Origin: Tsukamurella pseudospumae | GTDB taxonomy: Bacteria > Actinomycetota > Actinomycetes > Mycobacteriales > Mycobacteriaceae | Assembly: GCF_001575205.1 (NCBI RefSeq) | Contig: NZ_LSRE01000050.1 | Location: forward strand, 124,001 to 188,000 | DNA length: 64,000 nt | Direction of reading: 5' to 3' | Part shown: one piece after another, positions 19,279 to 29,144 of the stretch | How positions within the stretch are numbered: position 1 is the first letter of the stretch | Layout of the letters: each line of letters opens with the position of its first letter | The notes under the pieces: model-generated | The model's database searches: none | Seen by the model: only the letters and a program-made list of their open reading frames with translations | What the model was told of the DNA's origin: nothing | Program-made: the position numbers and the translations under genes

Positions 19279-20694
19279 CTACGCCGAATCCTCGGCGCGC
19301 TCGGCCCGCTCCGCCTCCTCGACGGCGGCCAGCTCTCCCTGCTTCGCCTGGAGCTGGTGCATGGCCAACCGCGCGTAGACCATCTGGCTGGTGATCGCCA
19401 TCTGGCCGCGGCTGTGGCTGGAGAAGGTGATGAGCCAGGTGAGGAGCGTGCTGAACCGGTTCTTGAAGCCGACGAGGTACACCAGGTGCAGCGCGAGCCA
19501 CATCAGCCAGGCGATGAACCCGCCGAACTCGATCCTCCCGACCTTGACCACGGCGTCGAACCGCGACACCGTGGCCATGCTGCCCTTGTCGAAGTACTTG
19601 AAAGGCTTCCGGTTCGCGGGGTCGTCGCGGCCCTCGAGTGACTCCTTGATGAGCTTCGTCACGTACTTGGCGCCCTGGATCGCGCCCTGCGCCATGCCCG
19701 GGACGCCCTTGACGAACATCAGGTCGCCGATGACGAAGGCGTACGGGTGCCCCTTGACCGTCAGGTCGGGCTCGACGACGACACGGCCCGCGCGATCGAC
19801 CTCGACACCGTCCACCTGATCCGCGATCAACTTCCCCAGCGGGTTGCCCTGCACGCCCGCCGACCACACCTTGCACGCGCTCTCGATCCTCCGCTCGGTG
19901 CCGTCCTTCTCCTTGACGGTCAGCCCCTGGTAGTCGACCTCCGAGACCATGGCGTTCAGCTGCACCTCCACCCCGAGCTCCTCGAGGCTGGCCTGCACCT
20001 TCTTCCCGAGCTTCGGCCCCATCGGCGGAAGCACGGCGGGCGCCGCATCGAGCAGGATCACCCGGCAGTCCGACGGATTGATCGTGCGGAACGCGCCCAC
20101 GAGGGTGCGCTGCGCCAGCTCGGCGATCTGCCCCGCGAGCTCGACGCCCGTCGGTCCGGCACCGACGACCACGAAGGTCAGTCGCCGACGGCGCTCGGCC
20201 TCGTCCGTCGACACCTCCGCGGCCTCGAACGCGCCCAGGATGCGACCGCGCAGCTCGAGTGCGTCGTCGATGGTCTTCATGCCGGGCGCGAACATCGCGA
20301 AATGATCGTTCCCGAAGTAGGACTGCTGCGCGCCCGCCGCCACGATCACGCTGTCGAACGGAGTGACCGTCTCCATCGTCATCAGCTTCGAGGTCACGGT
20401 CTTCGCCGCGAGGTTCACATCCTCGACCTCGCCCAGCACCACCCGGACGTTGTCCTGGTCACGCAGGACGAGGCGCGTGCTCGGCGCGATCTCGCCCTCG
20501 GACAGGATGCCGGTGGCCACCTGGTACAGGAGAGGCTGGAACAGATGGCTCGTGGTCTTCGCGATCAGGGTGACGTCGACGTCGACGTTCTTGAGCGATT
20601 GGGCGGCCGTCAGGCCTCCGAATCCGGATCCGACGATGACGACGTGCTGTCGTCGGCGGTTTCCGGACTGCGCGGGCCACGGTGCAACGGTCAT
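19279..20694 (-). CDS. ndh: Type II NADH dehydrogenase (NDH-2)
   Basis: This is a single-subunit, non-proton-pumping NADH:menaquinone oxidoreductase bound to the inner face of the membrane. The 471-residue flavoprotein has an N-terminal FAD motif GSGFGG near 22-27, an NADH-binding motif GAGPTGVELAG near 175-185, the quinone-side segment GHPYAFVIGD, and a hydrophobic C-terminal region near 390-430 for membrane contact. ATG at 20694 follows GGAGGA. In mycobacteria NDH-2 is the main route for NADH oxidation. It stands alone, convergent with the Cys-rich gene. Confidence 0.93.
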   Translation of the reverse strand: MTVAPWPAQSGNRRRQHVVIVGSGFGGLTAAQSLKNVDVDVTLIAKTTSHLFQPLLYQVATGILSEGEIAPSTRLVLRDQDNVRVVLGEVEDVNLAAKTVTSKLMTMETVTPFDSVIVAAGAQQSYFGNDHFAMFAPGMKTIDDALELRGRILGAFEAAEVSTDEAERRRRLTFVVVGAGPTGVELAGQIAELAQRTLVGAFRTINPSDCRVILLDAAPAVLPPMGPKLGKKVQASLEELGVEVQLNAMVSEVDYQGLTVKEKDGTERRIESACKVWSAGVQGNPLGKLIADQVDGVEVDRAGRVVVEPDLTVKGHPYAFVIGDLMFVKGVPGMAQGAIQGAKYVTKLIKESLEGRDDPANRKPFKYFDKGSMATVSRFDAVVKVGRIEFGGFIAWLMWLALHLVYLVGFKNRFSTLLTWLITFSSHSRGQMAITSQMVYARLAMHQLQAKQGELAAVEEAERAERAEDSA

Positions 20695-20806
20695 GGTTCC
20701 TCCGGATGGTGGGCGGGCGCCTCAAGTAAAGCCCGCCTCCGTCCCGTTCGCACCGAGAAGGGCGTTTTCGAGCGCAGGTGCGCAGCCCAGCCGGCGAGGA
20801 CCGCCG

Positions 20807-21475
20807 TCAATTCCTGTCCGACGGTGCGCCCACCAGCAGGTCCGTCAGGACGGACGTCAGGACGTTCACCAGTTCGGCGGGGTCGGAATGGTCGTCGGAG
20901 TGCTGCCACCAGGCCATGAGGAACTCGTTGACCGACGGGATGAACGCGGCGTACGCCCACGGCGCGGCCGCGTGCACGCCGGCCTCCTCGGCTGCGGCCC
21001 GCACCATCGCGGCCCACCCCGCGCGATTGTCCATCCGGAACCGCTCGAGCTCCGCGCTCACACTCACCACCTCGACGAACGCGACCCGCAGGCCGCGGGG
21101 ATCGGCGAGCACCGCGTCGATGTACGCGGCCAGACCGCGGGACACCAGGTCCCGCACGGCCTCGGGGCCGGCGCCGGAGGCACCGTCGACCAACGCAGCC
21201 GCGACGGCTGCGCGTCCCCGCGCCTGCACGCCGTCGTACAGGTGTCGCAGCAGCGCCTCCCGATCGCCGAACTGCTCGTAGAAGTGCCGGCGCGAGACCC
21301 TGGCGAGCTCGCAGATCGCGGCCACCGTCGTCTGCTGATAGCCCGCGGTCGCGAAGAGCTCCAGCCCCGCGTCCTCCAGGCGCGCGAGCCGCTCGGCGTG
21401 CCGCGTCCGCGCGTCGGCACCCGCGTACACCCGCCCGACGGTGCCCGTTCCCGAGCCCGATGCCGCCCCGGTCAC
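20807..21475 (-). CDS. TetR-family regulator
   Basis: This 222-residue protein has an N-terminal TetR helix-turn-helix at about 30-75 (TVAAICELARVSRRHFYEQF). A helical ligand domain follows that is not diagnostic of a ligand. The start is GTG at 21475, overlapping the aldo-keto reductase stop (GTGA), so the pair is one operon. A role in controlling the reductase is likely by position only. It is separated from ndh by 112 bases. Confidence 0.8.
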   Translation of the reverse strand: MTGAASGSGTGTVGRVYAGADARTRHAERLARLEDAGLELFATAGYQQTTVAAICELARVSRRHFYEQFGDREALLRHLYDGVQARGRAAVAAALVDGASGAGPEAVRDLVSRGLAAYIDAVLADPRGLRVAFVEVVSVSAELERFRMDNRAGWAAMVRAAAEEAGVHAAAPWAYAAFIPSVNEFLMAWWQHSDDHSDPAELVNVLTSVLTDLLVGAPSDRN

Positions 21476-22548
21476 GGTGTCGATTCGGTGGCGCCCCACC
21501 AGATGTTCACGCCACCGTCCACGGCGAACTCGTCGATCGCGGCGAGCTCCGCATCGGAGAAGTCGAGGTTCGCCACCGCACCGACGCTGTCCTCGAGCTG
21601 CGCCACACTGGACGCACCGATGAGCGCGGAGGTCACGGCCGGCGCGCGCAGCACCCACGCGATCGCCATCTGCGCCAGCGTCTGCCCACGCGCGGCCGCG
21701 AGCTCGGCGAGGCCGCGCACCCGCGCGAGGTTCTCCTCCGACAGCATCCCACCGGAGAGGCTCTTTCCGGCGGCTGCGCGCGAGTCCTCCGGCACGCCAC
21801 CGAGGTAGCGATTCGTGAGGAGGCCCTGCGCGAGCGGGGAGAAGGCGATCACGCCCATCCCCTCGGCGGCGGTGGTCTCGAGCAGCGACCGGCTCGCAGT
21901 GCCCTGCGGCGTCTCCTCGCCGCGCTCGACCCAGCGATTGAGCATCGAGTAGGACGGCTGGTGGATGAGCAGCGGTGTGCCGAGGTCGCGCATGATCTCC
22001 TGCGCGCGGGCGGTGAGCGACGCGCCGTACGACGAGATGCCCACGTACAGCGCCCTTCCCGAGGTCACGGCGTGGTGCAGTGCGCCCATGGTCTCCTCGA
22101 GCGGCGTCTCGGGATCCGGCCGGTGACTGTAGAAGACGTCCACGTAGTCGAGCCCCATGCGCTGCAGCGACTGGTCCAGCGAGGCGAGTAGGTACTTGCG
22201 CGATCCGCCGAAGCCGTACGGTCCCGGCCACATGTCCCAGCCCGCCTTCGACGAGATGATCAGCTCGTCGCGGTAGGGGCGGAAGTCCTCGGCGAGCAGG
22301 GTGCCGAAGTTCCGCTCGGCGCTGCCGGGCGGCGGCCCGTAGTTGTTCGCCAGGTCGAAGTGGTTCACGCCGAGGTCGAACGCCCGGCGCAGGATGTCGC
22401 GCTGGGTCTGCAGCGGCTTGTCGTCGCCGAAGTTGTGCCACAGGCCGAGCGAGACCGCCGGGAGCTTGAGCCCGGACTCCCCCACGCGACGGTACGGAAC
22501 GCCCTCGTAACGGCGGTCGGCGGCGACGTACGGATCGAATGCACCCAT
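21472..22548 (-). CDS. Aldo/keto reductase, YghZ (L-glyceraldehyde 3-phosphate reductase) type
   Basis: This 358-residue NADPH-dependent TIM-barrel reductase closely resembles E. coli YghZ in recognisable stretches (SLGLWHNFGDD, HFDLANNYGPPPGSAE, RKYLLASLDQSLQRMGLDYV). The catalytic Asp, Tyr, Lys and His are in FDLANNYG, SSKAG and FYSHRPD. YghZ reduces L-glyceraldehyde 3-phosphate and methylglyoxal, so detoxification of reactive aldehydes is a reasonable role. ATG at 22548 is chosen; two more ATGs lie 9 and 12 bases upstream without a better ribosome site. Confidence 0.85.
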   Translation of the reverse strand: MGAFDPYVAADRRYEGVPYRRVGESGLKLPAVSLGLWHNFGDDKPLQTQRDILRRAFDLGVNHFDLANNYGPPPGSAERNFGTLLAEDFRPYRDELIISSKAGWDMWPGPYGFGGSRKYLLASLDQSLQRMGLDYVDVFYSHRPDPETPLEETMGALHHAVTSGRALYVGISSYGASLTARAQEIMRDLGTPLLIHQPSYSMLNRWVERGEETPQGTASRSLLETTAAEGMGVIAFSPLAQGLLTNRYLGGVPEDSRAAAGKSLSGGMLSEENLARVRGLAELAAARGQTLAQMAIAWVLRAPAVTSALIGASSVAQLEDSVGAVANLDFSDAELAAIDEFAVDGGVNIWWGATESTP

Positions 22549-22598
22549 GACCACCATCATGCCCGGCGCGCGTCGCCCGCGGGCCTACGATCGGCAGC

Positions 22599-23615
22599 AT
22601 GAGTGACGACGCGCAGGACGGGCCGGCTCCGCAGGGCGAGTCCCAGGACGAGAGCCTGCTGACGGTGCTCATCGCGTTCGGCGCCAACGTGCTGATCGCG
22701 GTGGCGAAGTCGGTCGCGGCGGTGGTCACCGGGTCGGCGGCGATGGTCGCCGAGGCCGCGCACTCGTGGGCCGATACGGGCAACGAGGTCTTCCTGCTCA
22801 TCGGCGCGCGGCGCGCCGCGAAGCCGGCGGACCCGACCCACCCGTTCGGGTACGGCCGCTCCGGCTACGTGTGGTCGATGTTCGCGGCGTTCGGCCTGTT
22901 CAGTGTCGGCGCGGCGGTGTCGGTGTGGCACGGCATCTCCGCCATGGCCGCGCCCGAGGAGACCTCGGACTACGGCTGGGCCTACACGGTGCTCGCCATC
23001 GCGTTCGTCCTCGAGGGCACGTCGTTCCTACAGGCGCTGCGGCAGACCAGGGCCGGCGCGGAGGAGCGCATGATGCATCCGTTGCGCTACGTGCGGATCA
23101 CGTCCAACCCGGTGCTGCGCTCAGTGTTCGCGGAGGACCTCAGCGCGCTGATCGGCATCGTGATCGCCGCCAGTGCGCTTGCCCTGCACCAGATCACCGG
23201 GAACGCGGTGTGGGACGCGATCGGGTCGATCGCCGTCGGGATCCTGCTCGGCTTCGTCGCGATCTTCCTGATCCGGCGCAACATGGACTTCCTCACCGGC
23301 GAGGAGGCGACGCCGCTGGCCCGCAACCGCATGCTCGAGGCGCTGCTCGCGCACCCGGACATCAAGCAGGTGAGCTTCCTGCACATGGAGTGGGTCGGCG
23401 CCGATCGCCTGTTCCTCGTCGCCGCCGTCGATCTCGAGGGCGACCTGCCGGAGTCCCAGGTCGCGGCCCGGCTGGCGGCGATCTCGGACGACATGAACCG
23501 CATCCCGCGCATCCAGCGTGCCCTCTTCACCCTCACCCGGCCCGGCGACGCGACGACCCTGCGCCCCGGTCCCCTGCCCGACTGGTACCTCCCCGGCAGC
23601 GCACCCCGGCCCTGA
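22599..23615 (+). CDS. Cation diffusion facilitator (CDF) metal exporter
   Basis: This 338-residue membrane transporter has about six membrane helices. The first metal-site motif, HSWAD, lies in helix II (about 55-59) and the second, [10 protein letters not shown], in helix V. A cytoplasmic C-terminal domain follows from about 215. CDF proteins export Zn2+, Mn2+ or Fe2+ against H+. The H-x3-D plus E-D pattern does not decide the metal. The ATG follows a TACGAT -10-like box by seven bases and has no ribosome site, so the message may be leaderless. It is divergent from the reductase gene. Confidence 0.87.
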   Translation: MSDDAQDGPAPQGESQDESLLTVLIAFGANVLIAVAKSVAAVVTGSAAMVAEAAHSWADTGNEVFLLIGARRAAKPADPTHPFGYGRSGYVWSMFAAFGLFSVGAAVSVWHGISAMAAPEETSDYGWAYTVLAIAFVLEGTSFLQALRQTRAGAEERMMHPLRYVRITSNPVLRSVFAEDLSALIGIVIAASALALHQITGNAVWDAIGSIAVGILLGFVAIFLIRRNMDFLTGEEATPLARNRMLEALLAHPDIKQVSFLHMEWVGADRLFLVAAVDLEGDLPESQVAARLAAISDDMNRIPRIQRALFTLTRPGDATTLRPGPLPDWYLPGSAPRP

Positions 23616-23658
23616 TCCTCGACCGGAGCGTCGACTCGGAACTCACTCCCGCTGAAGC

Positions 23659-23907
23659 TCAGAGGGATGGTAGATCCACCACGAAGTAGCTGGTGCCGCC
23701 GACCGCACCCGAGGTGCAGTGGTCCGCGTAACGCTGCGCTTCCTCTCGTGTAGAGAATCTCCGCGCCCGGTTCTCCCACGGTCCCCACGGCCGATCCCCC
23801 TCGCCGTCGGAGTGGTAGAGGGTGCATCCGTCGCGCAGCTTCACGACCACCGCCCACGCACGGGTGGACGACGCCTTTCGGCTTGTGGTTTTACGCAATC
23901 TGGACAT
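23659..23907 (-). CDS. Small uncharacterised protein
   Basis: This 82-residue protein has a basic N-terminus (MSRLRKTTSRKASS), then a compact region (AWAVVVKLRDGCTLYHSDGE) with WGPW and FSTREEAQRYADHC. The layout looks like a small alpha-beta domain, but I cannot place it in a family. The chosen ATG at 23907 has a weak ribosome site. The frame extends upstream to 24066 over the VOC gene start region, which is unlikely to be coding. It is convergent with the CDF gene. Confidence 0.5.
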   Translation of the reverse strand: MSRLRKTTSRKASSTRAWAVVVKLRDGCTLYHSDGEGDRPWGPWENRARRFSTREEAQRYADHCTSGAVGGTSYFVVDLPSL

Positions 23908-24052
23908 GGCACCAGCGTAGCCAGCTATCCGCAATTGCGAATCTCTGATTCGACGCCGCAGCGGCCCGGCCGCGAAAGAAACATGACGCTTGGTGTCGTC
24001 TTTCGCTGACAGCGTTGACCTGGCACAGATCCCAACGACCAGAAGGCTTCCG

Positions 24053-24418
24053 ATGAGTGCGCCCAACCTGTTCCTGATCTACGTCACCGATACCGAGCGT
24101 TCGACGCATTTCTATGCCGACCTGCTCGAGATCGAACCGGTGTTCCGTTCGCCGTTCTACGTCGCTTTCGAGGTCGCGGAGGGCGTCCTCTTCGCCCTGT
24201 GGAGTCGCCGCCGAGAGGCGGTGACGCCGGAAACTCCGCGCCTGTCCGAGGTGGGACTCATGGTTCCGGGTTCAGCCGCGGCGATCGACGAGCTCTACGG
24301 CAGATGGACGACGAACGGCCACAGGATCGTCGAGGACATCCATGACGATGTCTTCGGGCGCACCTTCGTGATCGCCGATCCAGACGGCAACCTCATCCGC
24401 GTCTCACCGATCGACTGA
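24053..24418 (+). CDS. VOC-family (glyoxalase/bleomycin-resistance fold) protein
   Basis: This 121-residue protein has the two-repeat beta-alpha-beta-beta-beta layout of the vicinal oxygen chelate fold. Examples are LIYVTDTERSTHFYADLLEI at the N-terminus and FVIADPDGNLIRVSP at the C-terminus. The N-terminal repeat lacks an obvious metal-binding His, which resembles drug-binding members such as phenazine-resistance proteins more than glyoxalase I. That is an inference. ATG at 24053 follows AGAAGG. It stands alone and faces the GMC oxidase gene. Confidence 0.75.
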   Translation: MSAPNLFLIYVTDTERSTHFYADLLEIEPVFRSPFYVAFEVAEGVLFALWSRRREAVTPETPRLSEVGLMVPGSAAAIDELYGRWTTNGHRIVEDIHDDVFGRTFVIADPDGNLIRVSPID

Positions 24419-24456
24419 GCACCCGGGCGTAGTCCTGGACACCCCGACGAGGTGAC

Positions 24457-26403
24457 CTACGCCAGGTGGGCTGCCAGCCGCGAGGCGTTCATGTGGGCGA
24501 TGGCCTCGATGGAGATCATCGGGTTCACGCCGCTGGGCGTCGGGAAGCACGAGGCGTCCGCGACCACGAGATTCGGCACCTCCCAGGTCGCGCCGTCGGG
24601 GTCGGTCGCCGAGGTCTCCCGGCTGCCACCCATCGCGGCGGAACCCATGATGTGCAGCGCGATCATCATGCATCGCGCAGGACCGTAGCCCTCGCGCTGC
24701 GCGGCGGCGGCGAACCCGTCGAGCGACCCCGGCAGCCGCGCATCGACCCGGTTCTGGTGCGAGCTGCGCACCGACCGCGCGCCCGCGGCGGCGAGGATCT
24801 CGGCCGCACCCACCACGCCGCGGTGCATGTGCGCGGCGTCGTGGTCGCTGAGGCGGTACCGCACGACGGGCTCGCCGTCCCGCCCGACGGTGACCCGCCC
24901 ACTTCCGGTGTCCCGGACGATCACGCCCACCTGCACCGTGTTGCGCAGCGCGCGCATGTCGGCCGCGTGCTGCGCGGCGGACTGCCAGGGCTGGAACAGG
25001 GTGATCGCGCCGGGGCTCGCCGGCCCGGTCTCGTAGATGACGCCGTAGCCGTCGCCGTCGAGATCCGCGTGCTCGGTGGAGTAGCGGGTCTGCAGGCCGC
25101 CCTCCCAGGGGCGGACGTCCTCGTCGAAGACCCCGGCGACCGCGGTCACGGGGTGCAGCCGCAGGTTCTCCCCGATCCGCTTGTTGCGCAGGCCGGAGCG
25201 CCGCAGCAGCGGCGGGGTCTGGAGCGAGCCGGCCGCGACCACGACCGCCTTCGCGGCGACGGTGACCGAGGCACCGTCGGGCCCGATCGCCTCGACGCCG
25301 GTCGCACGCCCCCGCTCGACGATCACCCGCCGCACCTCGACGCCCACGGCGATCCGGGCACCGTCGGCGGCGGCGTCCTGCAGCCAGGTCTTGACGGTGG
25401 ACTGCTTGGCGCCGATCCGGCAGCCGTAGCCGCAGCGCCCGCACTCGATGCCCTGGTCGCAGCCGAGCACGTTGCGCGGCATGGCCTCGCAGTGCCAGCC
25501 GAGGGTGGTCAGGCCCCGCTCGAGGATCGCGTCGCGCGAGGACGCGCGGCCGTGATCGGTGTTCACACCCAGGCGGCGCTGCACCGCGTCGAGCGAGCGG
25601 GTGAACTCGTCGCCCGCGAACTGGCGCGCGCCGTGCGCGGCCCACTCGGCGCGCACGTGCTCGGGCGTGGTGAAGGAGGTGGACCAGTTGACCACCGTGC
25701 CGCCGCCCAGCGTGCCGCCGGCCATGAACGAGGAGAACTGTCCCTCGGCCGAGATCGCGGGGGCGCCCGCGTACAGGGTGGTCAGGGCGTCGAGTTCGCC
25801 AGAACCGAAATCGCGGTCGTCGTGGTAGCCGCCCTTCTCCAGCACCAGCACGTCCAGTCCCGCCGCGGCCAGCACCGCGGCCGCGGTCCCACCCCCGGCA
25901 CCCGAGCCGACGACCACGACGTCGGCGGACAGGGCCCGTCCGGCCGGCAGGTCGATCGGGTGCAACGACGGTGCCGGGGCGTCCGGAAGCGGCCCGGGCG
26001 CCTCCAGATAGCCGATCGCGGCGCGGGCTGCGGTGGCGCCCGGAGCGATGTAGTACGACCCGATGAGCAGCGACCGCAGCCCCTGGAACACGGAGCGCGC
26101 TGCGGGCACGGGTGACTCGCCCCAACCGAACAGCGTCTCCTCGCGCCGCGCCTGCGACTGCGCGGAGAACCGGCGAGGCCCCATCTTGTTGACCACGCCC
26201 ATCCCGCGGGTGTCCCACAGGTCGAGGAAGATCTTCAGCTCGCGCAGCTCTCGCGGCAGCATCTTGTGCGCGGCGGTGCGGGAGACCGACGCGACGATGT
26301 CGATGTCGCGCGCGCCCGGCACACCGTCCCACCCCGGGACGAGCGTGTCGGCGATGGCGATGAGGGCACGGGCCTGGCGCGGGCTGAACACGTCGGTCGT
26401 CAC
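24457..26403 (-). CDS. GMC-type FAD oxidoreductase, long-chain-alcohol-oxidase-like
   Basis: This 648-residue flavoprotein has an N-terminal helical domain (about 1-135) and then an FAD-binding motif GSGAGGGTAAA (about 167-177). A Cys-rich segment, CDQGIECGRCGYGC (about 318-331), is typical of the fatty-alcohol-oxidase branch. The C-terminal GMC signature includes VADASCFPTPSGVNPM. It probably oxidises an alcohol to an aldehyde or acid. The start is GTG at 26403, only four bases after the ThiQ stop, so it is the last gene of the ABC-transporter operon. That context raises the idea of a thiamine-related alcohol as substrate, but sequence does not show this. Confidence 0.8.
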   Translation of the reverse strand: MTTDVFSPRQARALIAIADTLVPGWDGVPGARDIDIVASVSRTAAHKMLPRELRELKIFLDLWDTRGMGVVNKMGPRRFSAQSQARREETLFGWGESPVPAARSVFQGLRSLLIGSYYIAPGATAARAAIGYLEAPGPLPDAPAPSLHPIDLPAGRALSADVVVVGSGAGGGTAAAVLAAAGLDVLVLEKGGYHDDRDFGSGELDALTTLYAGAPAISAEGQFSSFMAGGTLGGGTVVNWSTSFTTPEHVRAEWAAHGARQFAGDEFTRSLDAVQRRLGVNTDHGRASSRDAILERGLTTLGWHCEAMPRNVLGCDQGIECGRCGYGCRIGAKQSTVKTWLQDAAADGARIAVGVEVRRVIVERGRATGVEAIGPDGASVTVAAKAVVVAAGSLQTPPLLRRSGLRNKRIGENLRLHPVTAVAGVFDEDVRPWEGGLQTRYSTEHADLDGDGYGVIYETGPASPGAITLFQPWQSAAQHAADMRALRNTVQVGVIVRDTGSGRVTVGRDGEPVVRYRLSDHDAAHMHRGVVGAAEILAAAGARSVRSSHQNRVDARLPGSLDGFAAAAQREGYGPARCMMIALHIMGSAAMGGSRETSATDPDGATWEVPNLVVADASCFPTPSGVNPMISIEAIAHMNASRLAAHLA

Positions 26404-26407
26404 GGCC

Positions 26408-27460
26408 TCATCCGATCACGGCGACCCGCCGCGGGTTGAGCGCGACGCGCACGATCTCGCCGTCCGCGGGCGCGGCGTCGCCGAGCGCCTCGACGAGCAG
26501 CTCGCCGTCGTCGGTGTCGACGCCCACGGTGATCCGCACCCCGTCGGCGGTGGGGACCGAGCCGACCACCCGGGCCGGGACCCCGTGCGCCTGGAGCACG
26601 ACGGATCCGGGTCGCAGGCCCAGCTGGAACCTCCCGTCCGGGCAGTCGACGATGACCTGTCCCAGCGCGCACGTCGCCTGCTGGCGCTCGACCTGCGCGT
26701 CGAGCAGCACCGTGTAGCCGAGGAACCGCGCGACCTCGGGCGTGCGGGGGCGCCGCCACAGCCGGGCGGGCCGATCGATCTGGGCGATCTCGCCGGCGTC
26801 GAGCACGGCGACGGTGTCGGCGAGCTCCACCGCCTCGTCGTGGTCGTGGGTCACGACCAGCGCGGGCGTGGCGGTCTCGCGGAGGATCCGGCGCAGGTCG
26901 CCGACGAGGCGGTCGCGCAGCCGGCGGTCCAGCGCCGAGAGCGGCTCGTCCAGCAGCAGGAGGCGCGGGCGCGGGGCCAACGCACGGGCCAGGGCGACGC
27001 GCTGCTGCTGGCCGCCGGACAGCTCCCCGACGGGGCGCGACCCCAGGCCCGGCAGCCCGACGAGCTCCAGCAGCTCCTCGACCCGGGCGTCTGCCTCGGC
27101 GCGCGGGACGTGCCGGCGCTGCAAGCCGTAGCGGATGTTGCCCGCCACGTCGCGGTGCCCGAAGAGCTGGCCGTCCTGGAAGACCATGCCGAAGCCGCGC
27201 TTGTGGGTGGGCACCCTGGCCAGGTCGGCGCCGTCCCACAGGATCCGGCCGGAGGCCAGCGGCTCGAGGCCGGCGGCGGCGCGCAGCAGCGTGGACTTGC
27301 CGCAGCCCGACGGTCCGAGCAGCGCGGTCACCGACGAGGCTTCACCGGACGGGACGTCCGGCGCCCCGGCTCCCGTCGCGTCGTGCCCGACGGTGAGCGA
27401 GACCTCGCGCACCGCCGTCTCGGCGCCGTACCGCACGCTCACGCGGTCGATGGTCAGCAC
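26408..27460 (-). CDS. thiQ: ABC transporter ATPase, thiamine type (ThiQ)
   Basis: This 350-residue ATPase powers the transporter built with the two preceding genes. It has a Walker A, GPSGCGKST (about 49-57), the signature LSGGQQQRVALARAL, a Walker B, LLLLDEP, and a switch His in VVTHDHDEA. A C-terminal regulatory (TOBE-like) domain runs from about 260, longer than E. coli ThiQ (about 230 residues) and more like iron or spermidine ATPases. The start is GTG at 27460, 46 bases after the permease stop. The thiamine assignment comes from ThiB. Confidence 0.8.
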   Translation of the reverse strand: MLTIDRVSVRYGAETAVREVSLTVGHDATGAGAPDVPSGEASSVTALLGPSGCGKSTLLRAAAGLEPLASGRILWDGADLARVPTHKRGFGMVFQDGQLFGHRDVAGNIRYGLQRRHVPRAEADARVEELLELVGLPGLGSRPVGELSGGQQQRVALARALAPRPRLLLLDEPLSALDRRLRDRLVGDLRRILRETATPALVVTHDHDEAVELADTVAVLDAGEIAQIDRPARLWRRPRTPEVARFLGYTVLLDAQVERQQATCALGQVIVDCPDGRFQLGLRPGSVVLQAHGVPARVVGSVPTADGVRITVGVDTDDGELLVEALGDAAPADGEIVRVALNPRRVAVIG

Positions 27461-27506
27461 GTGCAGTCCCCTCTCGCAGATCCCCGGCCGCGCCCCCTGC
27501 GCCCGG

Positions 27507-29144
27507 TCAGAACTCGGCCCTCGCGGTGTCGTCCCGGCGGAGCACTTCGACGAGCCCGATCACCAGCACCGTCGCCACGATGAGCAGCACGGAGCAGGAC
27601 GCCGCCAGCGCGGCGTTGTCCCACCCCGGGCGGCCGGAGATGCGGCCGATCAGTACGGGCAGTGTCATCTGCTCGGGCCGGACCAGGAAGCTGGCCGCCC
27701 CGAACTCCCCCAGCGTAACCACGTACGCGAAACCCGCGGCGACGGCCACGGATCGCCCGATGACCGGCAGGTCGACCGTGGTGAACACGCGCAGCGGGGA
27801 CGCGCCGAGTACGGCCGCCACCTGCCGCTGCCGCGGGTCGACCGCGGCGAGCGCGGGCACCAGCACACGCACCACCAGCGGCAGCGCGACGAGCGCCTGC
27901 ACGAAGGGCAGCACCGCGGGCGATTCGCGCACCGTCGGGAGGGATTGCAGCGCAAGGAGATAGCCGAAGCCCAGCGTCACAGCGCTCACGCCGAGCGGCA
28001 GCATCACGACCGCGTCGGCGAACCGGCTCAGCAGACCGCGCGAGCGCGAGATGGCCAGCGCGGCCAGCGTTCCCACGACGAGCGCGATCGCGCCCGCCTG
28101 CGCGGCGGTCACCAGCGACATGACCATCGCCTTCGTCGGCACGACCCCGCCGAAGTCCTCCGTCAGGCGGCGGTAGGCGTCCAGGCTCAGTGCCCCCGAC
28201 GGGTCGGGATGCAGCGACCGAAGCAGCAGCGCGACCAGGGGGAAGAGCAGCGCGACCACGGCCGTCGGCACGCCGACGAGCACGCCGATCCGCGCCGCGC
28301 CGCTCGGCCGGGCGGGCTGCGGGCGCGCCGCCGAGGAGGGGCGCGAGGCCCGCACGCGCAGCGCGCCGCTGAGGGTCACGGCGAGGATCACGACCACGAT
28401 CTGCACCAGCGCGAGCAGGGCCGCGGTCCGCAGGTCGAAGGCCCCGACGACCTCCTGGTACATCGCCGTCTCGAGCGTGCGCAGGCGGCTGCCGCCGACC
28501 ACGAGGACGATGCCGAAGCTGGTGGCGCAGAACAGGAAGACCACCGACGCCGCGGACGCGATCGCCGGGAGCAGCGCGGGCGCCGTGGCGGTGAGGAAGG
28601 CACGCGCCGGCCCGGCGCCGAGCGTGCGCGCGGCCTGCTCGGCGCGCGGGTCGACGGCCGACCAGACGCCTCCGACGATCCGCGCCACCACCGAGACGTT
28701 GAAGTAGGCGTGCGCGAGCAGCACCGCCCACACCGTCTCCGAGAGCCCGAGGAAGCCGAGACCTCCGCCGGGCGCGAACATCGTCCGGAAGGCGACGCCG
28801 ACGACGACGGTCGGGAGCACGAAGGGCACCGTCACCAGTACCCGGACCAGCCACTGCCCGCGGAACTTCATGCGCGCGGTGAGCCACGCGAGCGGTAGCC
28901 CGAGGATCACGGTGAGCAACGTCGACGCCGCGGCCTGCCAGACGGTGAACCAGACCAGGCCCAGCCCGCCCGCGCCGGTGAAGCCCTCCCAGAGGGAGAC
29001 ACCGTCGGACGAGAGCCCGCGCCCGATGATCGCGGCGACGGGCCAGACGAAGAAGACCGCGACGAACAGCAGCGGCGCGGCCAGCAGGGCGAGCCGCCCG
29101 AGGGAGGCCGAGGGCGCGACGCCGCGCAGCACCCGGAAGGTCAC
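27507..29144 (-). CDS. thiP: ABC transporter permease, duplicated, thiamine type (ThiP)
   Basis: This 545-residue inner-membrane protein carries two permease halves in one chain. Each half has a cytoplasmic EAA-like loop, EQAARTLGAGPARAF near 180-195 and RQRQVAAVLGASPLRVF near 440-456. About twelve membrane helices are predicted. This two-in-one layout is that of ThiP/FbpB-type permeases. The start is GTG at 29144, overlapping the ThiB stop (GTGA). The frame runs further upstream, but that part is an out-of-frame reading of thiB. Confidence 0.82.
   Translation of the reverse strand: MTFRVLRGVAPSASLGRLALLAAPLLFVAVFFVWPVAAIIGRGLSSDGVSLWEGFTGAGGLGLVWFTVWQAAASTLLTVILGLPLAWLTARMKFRGQWLVRVLVTVPFVLPTVVVGVAFRTMFAPGGGLGFLGLSETVWAVLLAHAYFNVSVVARIVGGVWSAVDPRAEQAARTLGAGPARAFLTATAPALLPAIASAASVVFLFCATSFGIVLVVGGSRLRTLETAMYQEVVGAFDLRTAALLALVQIVVVILAVTLSGALRVRASRPSSAARPQPARPSGAARIGVLVGVPTAVVALLFPLVALLLRSLHPDPSGALSLDAYRRLTEDFGGVVPTKAMVMSLVTAAQAGAIALVVGTLAALAISRSRGLLSRFADAVVMLPLGVSAVTLGFGYLLALQSLPTVRESPAVLPFVQALVALPLVVRVLVPALAAVDPRQRQVAAVLGASPLRVFTTVDLPVIGRSVAVAAGFAYVVTLGEFGAASFLVRPEQMTLPVLIGRISGRPGWDNAALAASCSVLLIVATVLVIGLVEVLRRDDTARAEF

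Noticed and set aside
24421-24465. GGCGTAG ... CTACGCC stem as a terminator between VOC and GMC genes
   Set aside because: The stem is only seven pairs with a 24-base loop and enters the GMC stop codon; too weak to list.
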